Shown piece by piece: positions 35,895-45,400 of a stretch of DNA of 64,000 nucleotides. The notes beneath the pieces are model-generated. The model had not been told where the DNA came from. It saw only the letters and a program-made list of their open reading frames with translations, and did not search any database. This DNA comes from JBNNGK01 sp050268245. GTDB taxonomy: Bacteria; Pseudomonadota; Gammaproteobacteria; Enterobacterales; Enterobacteriaceae. Position 1 is the stretch's first letter. Every line of letters begins with the position of its first letter. Where the stretch lies: positions 62,001 to 126,000 of the forward strand of contig NZ_JBNNGK010000012.1 of assembly GCF_050268245.1 (NCBI RefSeq). The letters run 5' to 3'. Made by a program: the position numbers and the translations under genes.

Positions 35895-36330
35895 AGGACT
35901 TCCTTACTTTCCTTATTTGCTGGTGGCAATAATTAAACAATCAGAACGTCAAAATCAATAATAAATTGATCTATGTTACTACTTAGTTAGTTATGTCAGT
36001 AAATTTGTTGTAATTTGTCATTGTTAATCAAAGTAATTGTCAGGGTGCTGAATGGGTGGCTCTCGTGATTTCGTCGTTATATATTGAAATATCTGTGTTT
36101 TGTTATTTTTTTCGCGTTTTGTCATTTAATGTAAATATTTCGATGGAATTAACCGAAAAATACCGGTTTAGCTACGAGTGTAGCAATCACAGTTGGCGAT
36201 GAATCGAATGATTCTGTTTATTAGCTTAACAGTGAGTGAACCTGCGGAAGTCGCGTAGAATTTGCTAACATACCCTGTTATTAGCTCTGCTCAGGGTCTG
36301 ATGCCTTGAACGAATACAAAGGATAAAGTC
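35895..36330. promoter_or_regulatory. AT-rich divergent promoter region of yceJ and tqsA
   Basis: No gene is supported. Strongly AT-rich between 35930 and 36180, expected to carry both promoters. No specific operator was recognised. Confidence 0.4.
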
Positions 36331-37389
36331 ATGGGACGAATTATTCTGACCGATCGCTCGCTGCGTCTGGCGGTCCTGCTCGCAATGATTGTGGTGATTC
36401 TGGCTGGCATAAAGGCGGCATCCGAAATTGTCGTGCCGTTTTTATTGGCGGTATTTTTAACCATTGTACTCAACCCGTTGGTAACGCTGCTTGAACGCCA
36501 ACGGGTGCCGCGTGCGCTGGGTGTCGCATTTTTAGTGATCGCGGTGGTCGCGCTATTGTTGTTATTCATCGGTATGTTAGGCGCGTCGTTGAATGAATTT
36601 GCCCAATCGTTGCCACAATATCGTGGCATGATGGCGGAAAAAATGCGTGAACTTCAGCATTATGCCGATCGTTTTAATATCACGATTTCGGTCGATGCCA
36701 TCGTTAAGTATGTTGATCCTAGCTCAGCAATGAATCTGGTGACGCGTTTGTTAAGTCATTTTTCTGGCGCTATGACTAATATCTTTCTGTTACTGATGAC
36801 CGTGGTGTTTATGCTGTTTGAAGTTCAACTCTTACCGTATAAACTGCAACACGCACTGAATAAGCCGGATGAGGGTATCGCTAATATTCGACGGGCAGTG
36901 CAGGGTGTTACACGTTACTTGGTGATAAAAACAGCGATCAGTCTGGCTACCGGGCTGATCGTGTGGGTGTTTTTAGCTGCTGTTGGTGTGCGTTTTGCCT
37001 TTATCTGGGGGCTGTTGGCGTTCTTACTCAATTATATTCCGAACATTGGCTCAGTCATTGCTGCTATTCCACCGCTCATTCAGGCGTTGTTATTCAATAG
37101 TTTTGGTGATGCATTAGTGGTCGCTGGTGGATTTGTGACGATTAATCTGGTCATTGGCAACATGCTTGAACCACGCTTAATGGGGCGAGGGCTGGGGTTG
37201 TCGACATTAGTGGTGTTTTTATCATTGATATTTTGGGGGTGGCTGATGGGACCGGTTGGGATGCTGCTCTCCGTGCCACTGACCATTATTGCGCGTATCG
37301 CATTAGAGGCCAATGAGGGGGATAGGTTGGCGGCAATACTGGGCGATGGCCGCCAGCAGGAGGCTAAGGCAATACCTCCAGAGGCATGA
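36331..37389 (+). CDS. tqsA: AI-2E family transporter TqsA
   Basis: Inner-membrane protein of the AI-2E/PerM family. E. coli TqsA (344 residues) is reported to export autoinducer-2 and affect biofilm formation. The 352 residues share the core WGLLAFLLNYIPNIGSV (split) and the near-invariant MGRGLGLSTLVVFLSLIFWG, MLLSVPLTIIARIALE with E. coli TqsA. Seven to eight transmembrane helices are expected. It is convergent with the RcsA-like gene, 42 bases between stops, with no clear terminator. Confidence 0.93.
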   Translation: MGRIILTDRSLRLAVLLAMIVVILAGIKAASEIVVPFLLAVFLTIVLNPLVTLLERQRVPRALGVAFLVIAVVALLLLFIGMLGASLNEFAQSLPQYRGMMAEKMRELQHYADRFNITISVDAIVKYVDPSSAMNLVTRLLSHFSGAMTNIFLLLMTVVFMLFEVQLLPYKLQHALNKPDEGIANIRRAVQGVTRYLVIKTAISLATGLIVWVFLAAVGVRFAFIWGLLAFLLNYIPNIGSVIAAIPPLIQALLFNSFGDALVVAGGFVTINLVIGNMLEPRLMGRGLGLSTLVVFLSLIFWGWLMGPVGMLLSVPLTIIARIALEANEGDRLAAILGDGRQQEAKAIPPEA

Positions 37390-37431
37390 TTGAATATATC
37401 AATTGGCGACAGGCGTGTTAGAACTCGGCAT

Positions 37432-38055
37432 TCAGACCGTAGGCTGAGTCAGAGACACGCGTTGAACAGGACCGCCAGCTGGATAAAAATAGCGCAATAT
37501 TTTATACAGTGAGTAGAATTCAAGGCGATTACGCACGTTGATTTTCTCTGTGATATGCCGCTTGTGCACATAGACCGTGTGTGAGCTGATTTGTAATTTC
37601 CGCGCAATGCGGTAGTTTGGCATTTCTGCCATCCAGAGGTTCATCACCGTGAGTTCTTGTGGACTGAAAAGTGCCGGCGAGCTGCTGCTCATCGATAGCA
37701 TCGGTGCCTCGCGCAAGGTGCGCAGTGCTGTTGACAATACTGATTTATTAAACAAGAAGGCGTTGTTGGCGAAACGTATTGGTGAATCACCGTAGGGATA
37801 CGGCATCTCCAGATAAATAAACAACATGACGTGTTGGCTAGCGTTGATAAAAGCCGTTAGCGCACTGTCATTATCATTGTGGCGACAAACGTTGGTCAGG
37901 TTTAGCAGGATATGCGTTGGTTTAAAACCAGCAAGTACATGAACGGCAGAGGTGAGATTTGTGCTGCATTTAATGTTGTTGAAAGCCGTATCGGCAAAAT
38001 AGTGGGTAATGCCTAAGCGTGTGTAACCGCATTCGTCCACGACAAGTAGTTTCAT
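37432..38055 (-). CDS. LuxR-family regulator with degenerate receiver domain (RcsA-like)
   Basis: Transcription regulator of 207 residues. The start ATG 38055 has AAGGATG upstream and yields MKLLVVDECGYTRLGITHYF, like the RcsA N-terminus (CSYTRLGL). The receiver-like domain (1-115) keeps the first acidic residues and K104, but the position expected for the phospho-acceptor Asp is in LLNL (N52), so it is probably not phosphorylated. The DNA-binding domain (128-190) has FSPQELTVMNLWMAEM and SSHTVYVHKRHITEKI. RcsA-type proteins partner with RcsB. It sits between tqsA and solA. Confidence 0.8.
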   Translation of the reverse strand: MKLLVVDECGYTRLGITHYFADTAFNNIKCSTNLTSAVHVLAGFKPTHILLNLTNVCRHNDNDSALTAFINASQHVMLFIYLEMPYPYGDSPIRFANNAFLFNKSVLSTALRTLREAPMLSMSSSSPALFSPQELTVMNLWMAEMPNYRIARKLQISSHTVYVHKRHITEKINVRNRLEFYSLYKILRYFYPAGGPVQRVSLTQPTV

Positions 38056-38275
38056 GGTGACATCCTTGTGATAATACAAATAAACCTTGGGCACAGCACC
38101 TGTAAAATAAGGGGAATGCCAGATCCATTCAACTCGGAAATCCAGATTGAAACACGCGAATTTTCCGGTGTGAGGCTGTTATCATGACAAACGTGAGGTG
38201 AAGTTGGCTGAGAGGGAAACAACGATGCCAGCTAGCAAGCCAGGCGGCCACCAGCTGGCAATTAACATTATGCAC

Positions 38276-39391
38276 TCAGTTGAAGCGATTTAACGCAAAG
38301 GGTGTGAGATCAAAAGATGCTGCTTTACCCTGAGCGAACAGCGCGGCAATTTCACCTAATACGCTGGCGAATTTGAAGCCGTGACCACTCAACCCGCTGA
38401 TGACCATCATGTCGTTGCAATCAGGGACAGTATCGATAATGAAGTCTTCGTCATCTGTCATGTCGTAGGTACAGACTTTACCGTGTAGGCAGACGCCAAT
38501 GCCAGGGATATGTTGGCGAAGGAAGTTGAACACTTCACTGCCGTCAGTGGCAATACTGCCAAATACCGTGCGTTGTTGTGGTTCGTCAATGGGCTGCCCG
38601 CCGTTGTGTTTACCAATCTTCAGGCCATTATTATCGGCCGGGAATCCATAGTAATGGCAACCGTCTTGCGCTTCCACGGTGAACGCTGGGAAACCATTCG
38701 CTTCACTGTAGCGGCCATCAGCTTGATGCCAGGAAAAGACTTTACGGAGTGGGGTAATGGGTATTTGTGGCAGCAATTTTTTCACCCAGGTTCCGGCCGC
38801 GATCACGGCTTTTTGCGCCTGGTAGCGGCCTTCTTGCGTAACAACCTCGACTCCGCCGGGAATAGGCTTAACGGCTGTTACTGGGCAATTGAACAGTTGG
38901 CTGCATCCAGCTTCTTTGGCAAGCCGGATGTAATGAGTAATAGCCAACTCTGAACGCAGGAAACCTGCGTCAGGTTCAAATACGCCAACATAGTTTTGCG
39001 GTACGCTAAATTCAGGCCAACGCTGTTGAACTTCATCGGCGGTGAGTAATTGAGCATTAAGACGAAATTTTTGAGCACTTTGGCGCGCATGGGTAATAAA
39101 TTCAGCATCATGTGGGCCAAGGTTCAGTACGCCGCAGGCGTGAAACAATGGTTCACCACATGTCAGTGTCAGGCCATTCCACAGTGCCTGTGCCCGTAAC
39201 GCTAGCGGAACATACTTTTCACCTTCGCCATAAGCATGACGAATAATACGCGTATCGCCGTGGTGGCTTCCGTCGTTGTGCGGGGGAATTGCGCTATCTA
39301 TCATCAACACATTCAACCCTGCCTGGGTTGCATAATAACCCGCGGCGGCGCCAACCGATCCGCTGCCCACCACGATCAAATCATATTCCAC
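38276..39391 (-). CDS. solA: N-methyl-L-tryptophan oxidase SolA
   Basis: FAD-dependent monomeric sarcosine oxidase family enzyme that oxidatively demethylates N-methyl amino acids. The 371 residues start with the dinucleotide-binding motif GSGSVGAAAGYYATQAG and GSHHGDTRIIRHAYGEGE. The covalent-flavin Cys lies in HGKVCTYDMTDDEDFIID near residue 307, and the closing SGLSGHGFKFASVLGEI is conserved. Order solA-bssS-dinI-pyrC is as in E. coli. Confidence 0.95.
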   Translation of the reverse strand: MEYDLIVVGSGSVGAAAGYYATQAGLNVLMIDSAIPPHNDGSHHGDTRIIRHAYGEGEKYVPLALRAQALWNGLTLTCGEPLFHACGVLNLGPHDAEFITHARQSAQKFRLNAQLLTADEVQQRWPEFSVPQNYVGVFEPDAGFLRSELAITHYIRLAKEAGCSQLFNCPVTAVKPIPGGVEVVTQEGRYQAQKAVIAAGTWVKKLLPQIPITPLRKVFSWHQADGRYSEANGFPAFTVEAQDGCHYYGFPADNNGLKIGKHNGGQPIDEPQQRTVFGSIATDGSEVFNFLRQHIPGIGVCLHGKVCTYDMTDDEDFIIDTVPDCNDMMVISGLSGHGFKFASVLGEIAALFAQGKAASFDLTPFALNRFN

Positions 39392-39532
39392 GGAAACTGC
39401 CCTCGTTATTGCGTATGACTTAGGGTGCCATAATAAGCAGTTGGCTGCCTCAATGCATCCGTTGTTGCGCTATCAGCCAAAGAAAAAGCGCCGGGAATAA
39501 TTGCCGGCGCTTCATGGTCGTTGATGAGTCGT

Positions 39533-39787
39533 TTAATGTTTCTTACGATCAAGTTCCTGGTAATCAGTCGATTCAATCTTGGCTATGCCCGCTTCTAAAA
39601 TGTTAATGAGTTGACGGGCAACGTCCGTAGTTAACCAAAGCGTTCTGTCTACTTGTGCTTCTTCAGGCGTTTGGTCTCGTGACGACAGGTAATGAAGGCG
39701 TATCATCATGGCGTCATAGACGTCGACAGTACTGATATCCCATCCAACAAGCGGGTGTGTCTGAATTACTTCATCATTTCTGTCCAT
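39533..39787 (-). CDS. bssS: Biofilm formation regulator BssS
   Basis: An 84-residue cytoplasmic protein, the same length as E. coli BssS, which influences biofilm formation through AI-2 and indole signalling. Conserved core: THPLVGWDISTVDVYDAMMI, RLHYLSS, TLWLTTDVARQLINILEAGI. Monocistronic, with promoter in 39788-40007. Confidence 0.94.
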   Translation of the reverse strand: MDRNDEVIQTHPLVGWDISTVDVYDAMMIRLHYLSSRDQTPEEAQVDRTLWLTTDVARQLINILEAGIAKIESTDYQELDRKKH

Positions 39788-40007
39788 AAAGACCCCTTAT
39801 TGAGTAGTAACTAGCATGAGTGACTAACGAGGATCGATGCGGCTCATCTTCATGAGGAGCAATTACAGTATACGCATCACGTAGATAGGATGTGGCTTTT
39901 CCTGCGTTATTTTGCAAAATAAATTTCGCTAGTGCAGATAGGCCACAAATTTAAGATGCGGGGGAGGCGTTTATTTGCCTGAACCGAAAGGCGGAACAGG
40001 CGAGAGG

Positions 40008-40286
40008 TTACTCTGCCGAGAGTTCAGTTGAAGGCGGTTGGATGCGTTTTTCTAATTCGTTAGCCAAATGGGCAAAGTGCTGTTGAGTTTCTGCATCACG
40101 ATTTTGATTTTGCGATTCCAGTTTTAAACTGTGGATCAATAACTGATTTGCTTTGGCATCCAAGCCAAATGCCAAATATGAAAACGCGACTTCAAGCACG
40201 CCTAAGCGCCGTTTTTGATCGGCAATCAACGCCAGCAATTCGCCAAAAGTCATCGCTTCTTCTGGTTTTACTTTGTCCGGAGCCAT
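40008..40286 (-). CDS. Hypothetical small helical protein (92 residues)
   Basis: A 92-residue all-helical protein: a heptad segment FGELLALIADQKRRLGVLEV, then AFSYLAFGLDAKANQLLIHSL, then a polar helix and tail. The layout resembles small regulators such as IraP or YecF (DUF2594), but it cannot be named. It lies between bssS and dinI, where E. coli has no gene. The ribosome binding site is good (AGAGGATGG before ATG). Confidence 0.6.
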   Translation of the reverse strand: MAPDKVKPEEAMTFGELLALIADQKRRLGVLEVAFSYLAFGLDAKANQLLIHSLKLESQNQNRDAETQQHFAHLANELEKRIQPPSTELSAE

Positions 40287-40412
40287 ATAACCATCCTCTG
40301 ATAAAATATCGCCATTATTACAGACTAAATATTGGGTTTAATCCAGCCGTTATTGCGCAGTACAAAGATAAAAAAGCCGGAGAGCGACCCCCGGCAAAAC
40401 TGCTTTGCAGTA

Positions 40413-40652
40413 TTATTCTGCTGTGAACCAATCGTCAGCACTTTCCCAGGTTTCCTGGAGAATTTCCGCGATCAGATCTTTATCCGTCTTGAGCCCCCCA
40501 AGCACTGAAAGCCCGTTGGAACCGGTATATCTGACCTGAACCACCGCGTCTGGGAACTTGCGGTTTACCCGCTTGCTGAACTCGCTGGTCAGCGCCTCGA
40601 TGGCACCTGACGGCAGTGGCCTGGTTTTATCTAGAGTGACTTCAACACGCAT
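40413..40652 (-). CDS. dinI: DNA damage-inducible protein DinI
   Basis: SOS protein that binds RecA filaments and stabilises them, damping LexA and UmuD cleavage. The 79 residues begin MRVEVTLDKTRPLPSGAI and end with the acidic helix ILQETWESADDWFTAE that inserts into the RecA filament, matching E. coli. A LexA box lies 22 bases upstream of the start. Confidence 0.96.
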   Translation of the reverse strand: MRVEVTLDKTRPLPSGAIEALTSEFSKRVNRKFPDAVVQVRYTGSNGLSVLGGLKTDKDLIAEILQETWESADDWFTAE

Positions 40653-40673
40653 TATTGCCCCCGAAGTTATTTA

Positions 40674-40689
40674 CTGGTTATTTATACAG
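40674..40689 (-). promoter_or_regulatory. LexA box of dinI
   Basis: CTG-N10-CAG with an AT-rich centre (CTGGTTATTTATACAG on the plus strand), matching the LexA consensus. It lies just upstream of the dinI start. Confidence 0.88.
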
Positions 40690-40717
40690 TCAATAAGATC
40701 TGAGAGCAAGCAAAACA

Positions 40718-41767
40718 TCAGCAAGATGTCACTGACCAGTCGACAGTTTCACCGGCAAGGAAAGGCACGATACTTTCTTGGCCGAGAGCAATCTCTTCGG
40801 GTTGTTTGGTTGGTACGCGTTGCAGTTCGATGTAGCCTTCGTTCACTGGCAGGCCGTAGAACTGAGGGCCATTGAGTGAGCAAAATGCCTCCAAATGCTC
40901 TAGCGCGCCAAGTTGTTCAAATACCGTCGCGTAAGCCGGTATGGCGCTAGGTGCGTTGAATACACCGGCACAACCGCAGCTGGATTCTTTACGGTGTTTC
41001 GCGTGTGGCGCAGAATCTGTACCTAGGAAGAAACGATCGCAACCGCTCGACACAGCCTTACGCAGAGCTTCTTGGTGAATATTGCGCTTGAGGATTGGCA
41101 GACAGAACAGGTGAGGGCGAATACCGCCAACCAACATATGATTACGGTTAAACATCAAGTGTTGTGGGGTGATTGTGGCGCCAAGAAAACGATTGCCTGC
41201 TTGCACATACTGAGCCGCCTCTTTAGTGGTGATATGCTCAAACACTATTTTTAACTCTGGGAAATGGTGACGAATAGGCTCCATGACCTGCTCAATGAAA
41301 CGCGCTTCTCGGTCAAAAATATCGACACTGGTATCGGTGACTTCGCCATGAATCAGCAGCGGCATACCGATTTTCTGCATTTTCTCAAAGAGCGGATAAA
41401 TCCCTTTTACATCGCTGACACCATGGTTGGAATTAGTGGTGGCATTGGCGGGGTAGAGCTTAGCGGCGGTGAACACGCCTTGATTAAAGCCGTCAACCAA
41501 TACGGATGCGTCTAAAGAATTGGTCAGGTAGCAGGTCATCAAGGGAGTAAACTGATGGCCCTGAGGCACTGCTTGCAAGATACGATCGCGATAGTGTTGT
41601 GCCGCGGCAATGGTGGTAATGGGGGGCGCCAGATTCGGCATCACAATCGCCCGGCCAAATACCTGGCTGGTATAGGGCAGAACCGTTTTCAGCATGTCAT
41701 CGTCACGCAGATGGATGTGCCAGTCGTCAGGGCGGCGAATTTTCAAGGCTTGAGGTTGTGCGGTCAT
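40718..41767 (-). CDS. pyrC: Dihydroorotase (class II)
   Basis: Zinc enzyme of de novo pyrimidine synthesis that cyclises carbamoyl aspartate to dihydroorotate. The 349 residues carry the metal ligands HIHLR, the carboxylated Lys in AAKLYPANATTNS (about residue 103), HGEVTD, EHITT and the catalytic Asp in LGTDSAPH. The leader has a PurR-like box and a short inverted repeat that could mask the ribosome binding site, as known for enterobacterial pyrC. Confidence 0.97.
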   Translation of the reverse strand: MTAQPQALKIRRPDDWHIHLRDDDMLKTVLPYTSQVFGRAIVMPNLAPPITTIAAAQHYRDRILQAVPQGHQFTPLMTCYLTNSLDASVLVDGFNQGVFTAAKLYPANATTNSNHGVSDVKGIYPLFEKMQKIGMPLLIHGEVTDTSVDIFDREARFIEQVMEPIRHHFPELKIVFEHITTKEAAQYVQAGNRFLGATITPQHLMFNRNHMLVGGIRPHLFCLPILKRNIHQEALRKAVSSGCDRFFLGTDSAPHAKHRKESSCGCAGVFNAPSAIPAYATVFEQLGALEHLEAFCSLNGPQFYGLPVNEGYIELQRVPTKQPEEIALGQESIVPFLAGETVDWSVTSC

Positions 41768-41778
41768 GTTGCAAAGCT

Positions 41779-41836
41779 CCGGCGGTTAGAGATACGTCTG
41801 AGTAAAAGCGAATAATAAGGTTGTTATTCACGCCGG
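41779..41836 (-). promoter_or_regulatory. Probable translational-control leader of pyrC
   Basis: On the minus strand CCGGCG (41836-41831), just after ACACC, can pair with CGCCGG (41784-41779), which overlaps the CGGAG ribosome binding site. Enterobacterial pyrC is controlled by start-site switching: high CTP gives a C-initiated transcript that folds over the site. The C/G-rich putative start and the -10-like TATTCT upstream fit this model. The loop is about 46 bases. Confidence 0.5.
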
Positions 41837-41850
41837 GGTGTAAGAATAAG

Positions 41851-41866
41851 CGGAAAACCATTGCGA
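41851..41866 (-). promoter_or_regulatory. PurR-like operator upstream of pyrC
   Basis: Minus strand TCGCAATGGTTTTCCG matches about 12 of 15 specified positions of the PurR consensus. pyrC is a known PurR-regulon member in E. coli. Confidence 0.6.
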
Positions 41867-42119
41867 TGCATCTGTTTGTTAATCATAAATTGAAAACAAT
41901 GGGCTAACAGAAGTCTATACACCTCGAAACTTGACGTTGCTTTTGTTGCGGGGGCACTCATTCATTCGCATCAATGACCGCGGTCATCGCATCGAGTTCA
42001 CTCGCACGCTGTCTTGATACAACGCCAATCATTTTCGGTATAGTAACCGTGTTTGAACCGGCCCTCAGTTTGCTATTCGGCTGGGGGAGCGAGTTTTTGT
42101 GTGCAAATGGGAGAATGAG

Positions 42120-42407
42120 ATGGAAGTTCGAGTGATCGCGACACTGCAGGCCAAGGCGGAATTTATTGATGAAGTAAATGATGCGGTGCACCAAATCATC
42201 GATGCCAGCCGTCAGGAACAAGGCAACTTGCAGTACGATCTGCATCGGGAATGGGATACACCGGATACTTTTGTATTCTTTGAACGTTGGGCCAGCGTCG
42301 AAGCATTGGATCAGCATAACGAAACGGAACACTTCAAATACTTTGTTAGTCAGATAGACGGCAAACTCAGCGTACTGGATATTAAGCGTTTGAAGAAAAT
42401 TGCTTAA
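42120..42407 (+). CDS. Antibiotic biosynthesis monooxygenase (ABM) domain protein
   Basis: A 95-residue dimeric ferredoxin-like fold protein related to YgiN/YhgC-type quinol monooxygenases. The start ATG 42120 follows GGGAG at seven bases; an upstream in-frame ATG at 42099 is weaker. It contains MEVRVIATLQAKAEFI, SRQEQGNLQYDLHRE, FVFFERWASVEALDQHNE and FKYFVSQ, the standard ABM landmarks. The substrate is unknown. It is divergent from pyrC and convergent with rne over a shared terminator. Confidence 0.88.
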   Translation: MEVRVIATLQAKAEFIDEVNDAVHQIIDASRQEQGNLQYDLHREWDTPDTFVFFERWASVEALDQHNETEHFKYFVSQIDGKLSVLDIKRLKKIA

Positions 42408-42431
42408 GACGACGATAAGCTTTGAGGAAAT

Positions 42432-42458
42432 AAAAAACCCGCCAAGTGGCGGGTTTTT
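42432..42458. terminator. Bidirectional terminator between the ABM gene and rne
   Basis: ACCCGCC / GGCGGGT with loop AAGT, flanked by A6 on the left and T5 on the right, so it serves both strands. Confidence 0.92.
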
Positions 42459-42473
42459 AACGCGTTGATTAAC

Positions 42474-45400
42474 TTAGTCGTTAATAGGTTGCGGCTTAGT
42501 TGCCGGTGCCGTAGCCGTGTTAGCGGCCGCATGCGCGCCAGCAGTCCCTTTCCCTTCGAAATTAAAGGACGGGCGTTGCCACTCACTGTGCTGCGGTGCT
42601 TCTTCAGGCTGATAAGCCGGCGCTGGGGCTTTAGTCATCGGCGCTGTAGCCATACGCTTATACAGTGTTGCCCCTTGTACCTGCTCCGCTTCAGCAGGGG
42701 AAGCAGGTTGTTTGCTTACCACTTCCGATACGTTCGTCTCTGACTGCGCAGTAACCGTATCTTCCACGACAGGAAGTTTAACCGGCATAGCAGGAACATC
42801 AGTGACCGGCATCGGCGTCTCTGCATGGGAAGGCTGCTCAGCATCAGCTTCAATAACTTGAGCTGGCTGAGGTTTCTCCGACTCAATAACCGGAACTGAT
42901 GCGTTCGCTGCGGTTTCCTCAACCTTAGCCTTAACATTAACCACATCAGGCTCGCTAGCCGTTGTCTCTGCGGTATGCGCAATCTCCTCTGCCGGTGGGG
43001 TGTTGATCACCGGCTCAACGGCAACAGGTTCGGCTTGGACCGTTTCTTGTTTAGCGCTTGGTTGGGTTGCTGGCGTTGGCGTTTCTTCGCTCGCTGAAAC
43101 CTGTACCGGCTCGTTAACCTGGACGGAGGATACGTTCTCCTTGGTCATCCCGTTTTCCGCGGCGATTTCTGATGCTTTGACAGCGACCGCAGCCTCTTCA
43201 ACCGGTTGCACGGATTGAGCAACGGGGTAACTTACCCAAACTTTGCCTGATGCCATTTCTGGTGAGGCAAACGCGCCAGCTAACGGAGTCGGTGACTGCG
43301 TTGGGTAACGCTCGTCACGATAGCGGCGGCGACGCTGGCCACTGACACGCAGATGGCGCGGCGAACGACGCGAGCGACGCGGCATACCATTCTCACCGTT
43401 ACGGGCTTCGCTTGGTGTTTCATCTTCAGAAACCGCAGCAACCGTTTCCTGTGGCTGCTTGGTGCTGTCATCCGTCGGTTTCACGGGTTTCACCTCTTCC
43501 GCTTTCACCGCTGGCGTTTTAGGTGCCAACAACTCTGCGGCTGCGCTTTGCAGCTCCTCGTCAGCAGACAGCACGCGTACACGTTGTGTCAGTTGGCGAC
43601 GTTGACGGCGCTGGGTCGGTTGTTGATGGCGATCGCCATCTTCTTCCGGCGCTGCCGCTTCTACTGGAGCCTCAACACTTTCCAGTGCTTTAACTTCGCG
43701 CTGGGCTTGGCGTTTCTCTTCTTGGCGACGACGTTGGCGCTCTGCACGCTGTTCACGACGTTGTTGTTGCTCTTCACGTTGTGCTTTAGCAGCTTCCTCA
43801 GACTGTGCCTCACCGGTTACCGGCGCATTCTGTGTCGCATTGCGACGATTACGGCGCTGCTCATCACGAGATTCGCGCGTTTCACGCCCCTCACGATTAT
43901 CGCGTCCTTCACCGCGTTCTCTGCGTTCTGGGCGCTCACCACGTTCACCCCGTTCGCCTCGTTCTTTGCGACCGGCACCTTGACGGCGTTGTCCACGGCG
44001 ATCCTGATGTCGCTTATCGCTGTTTTCGGTTTTCGGTGTTTCAGCCGTTTTTTCTTCCGCTGTCGGCTGTTCTTCACTGGCAAACAGCGCTTTCAAACCG
44101 GTGAGTAAACGACCCAGCAGGCCTGGTTTCGCCGCGGTTGTTGGTTTGGCTGCGGGTGTGGAAGCCGATTTAGCCACAGCGGCAGTTTCATTGGCTGGCG
44201 GCGGCGTATCTGCGGCCATAGAGAAGGCGGAAAGCGCAGGTTGCTCTGGACGCTTGCGCTCCATCGGCGCTTCATCCAATGGTTGCGCCATTTCTTCTTC
44301 ATGCAGTTTCGGCAACAGATAGCTCAGGGTAGGGGTTTCTTCGCCTTTACGTACGCGTAGCACCGAGTAATGCGGCGTTTGCATTTGATCGTTTGGCACG
44401 ATAATGGCTTTCACGCCACCTTGGCGTTTTTCAATGGCGCTAACGGATTCACGCTTTTCGTTCAGCAGGTAAGAGGCCACCTGAACGGGCACGATAGCAT
44501 GAACTTCTTTGGTGTTTTCCTTGAGCGCTTCTTCTTCGATCAGGCGCAAGATGGACAACGCCAAGGATTCATTGTCACGAACGGTCCCAGTGCCGTTACA
44601 GCGTGGGCAAACGTGATGGCTGGACTCGCCTAATGACGGGCTCAGACGTTGACGCGACATTTCGAGCAAGCCAAAACGTGAGATGCGGCCAATTTGAATG
44701 CGGGCACGGTCTTGACGGACGGCATCGCGCAGACGATTTTCGACTTCACGCTGGTGGCGTACCGGGGTCATATCAATAAAGTCGATGACGATCAGGCCAC
44801 CGAGGTCACGTAAGCGCAGTTGGCGGGCGATTTCGTCAGCTGCTTCTAGGTTGGTATTAAACGCCGTTTCTTCGATATCGCCACCACGGGTAGCTCGCGC
44901 GGAGTTGATATCGATAGCGGTCAATGCTTCAGTGGTGTCGATAACGATTGAACCGCCGGAAGGGAGGCGCACTTCACGTTGGAAAGCCGATTCAATTTGC
45001 GATTCGATTTGATAATGACTGAACAGCGGAATCTCACCACTGTACAATTTAATTTTGCTGCTGAAATCAGGGCGGCCCAGCGCGGCAATATGCTCTTTCG
45101 CAAGGTCGAGAATTTTGGGGTTGTCGATCAAGATCTCGCCAATATCCGGGCGCAGGTAGTCGCGGAATGCACGCACGATAACGTTACTTTCCTGATGGAT
45201 CAGGAACGGCGCAGCACGGCCTTCAGCGGCTTTCTTGATAGCGTCCCAGTGCTTAAGGCGGAACGATAGATCCCATTGCAGCGCTTCGGCAGATTTACCG
45301 ACGCCGGCGGTGCGAACAATCAGACCCATACCATCAGGCAGTTGCAGGGAGGATAAGGCTTCTTTCAACTCGGTGCGGTCATCACCTTCGATGCGGCGTG

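Noticed and set aside
43353..44108. 251-codon plus-strand frame rich in Leu/Phe/Arg
   Set aside because: Antisense of the Glu/Arg-rich RNase E tail; composition explained by that.
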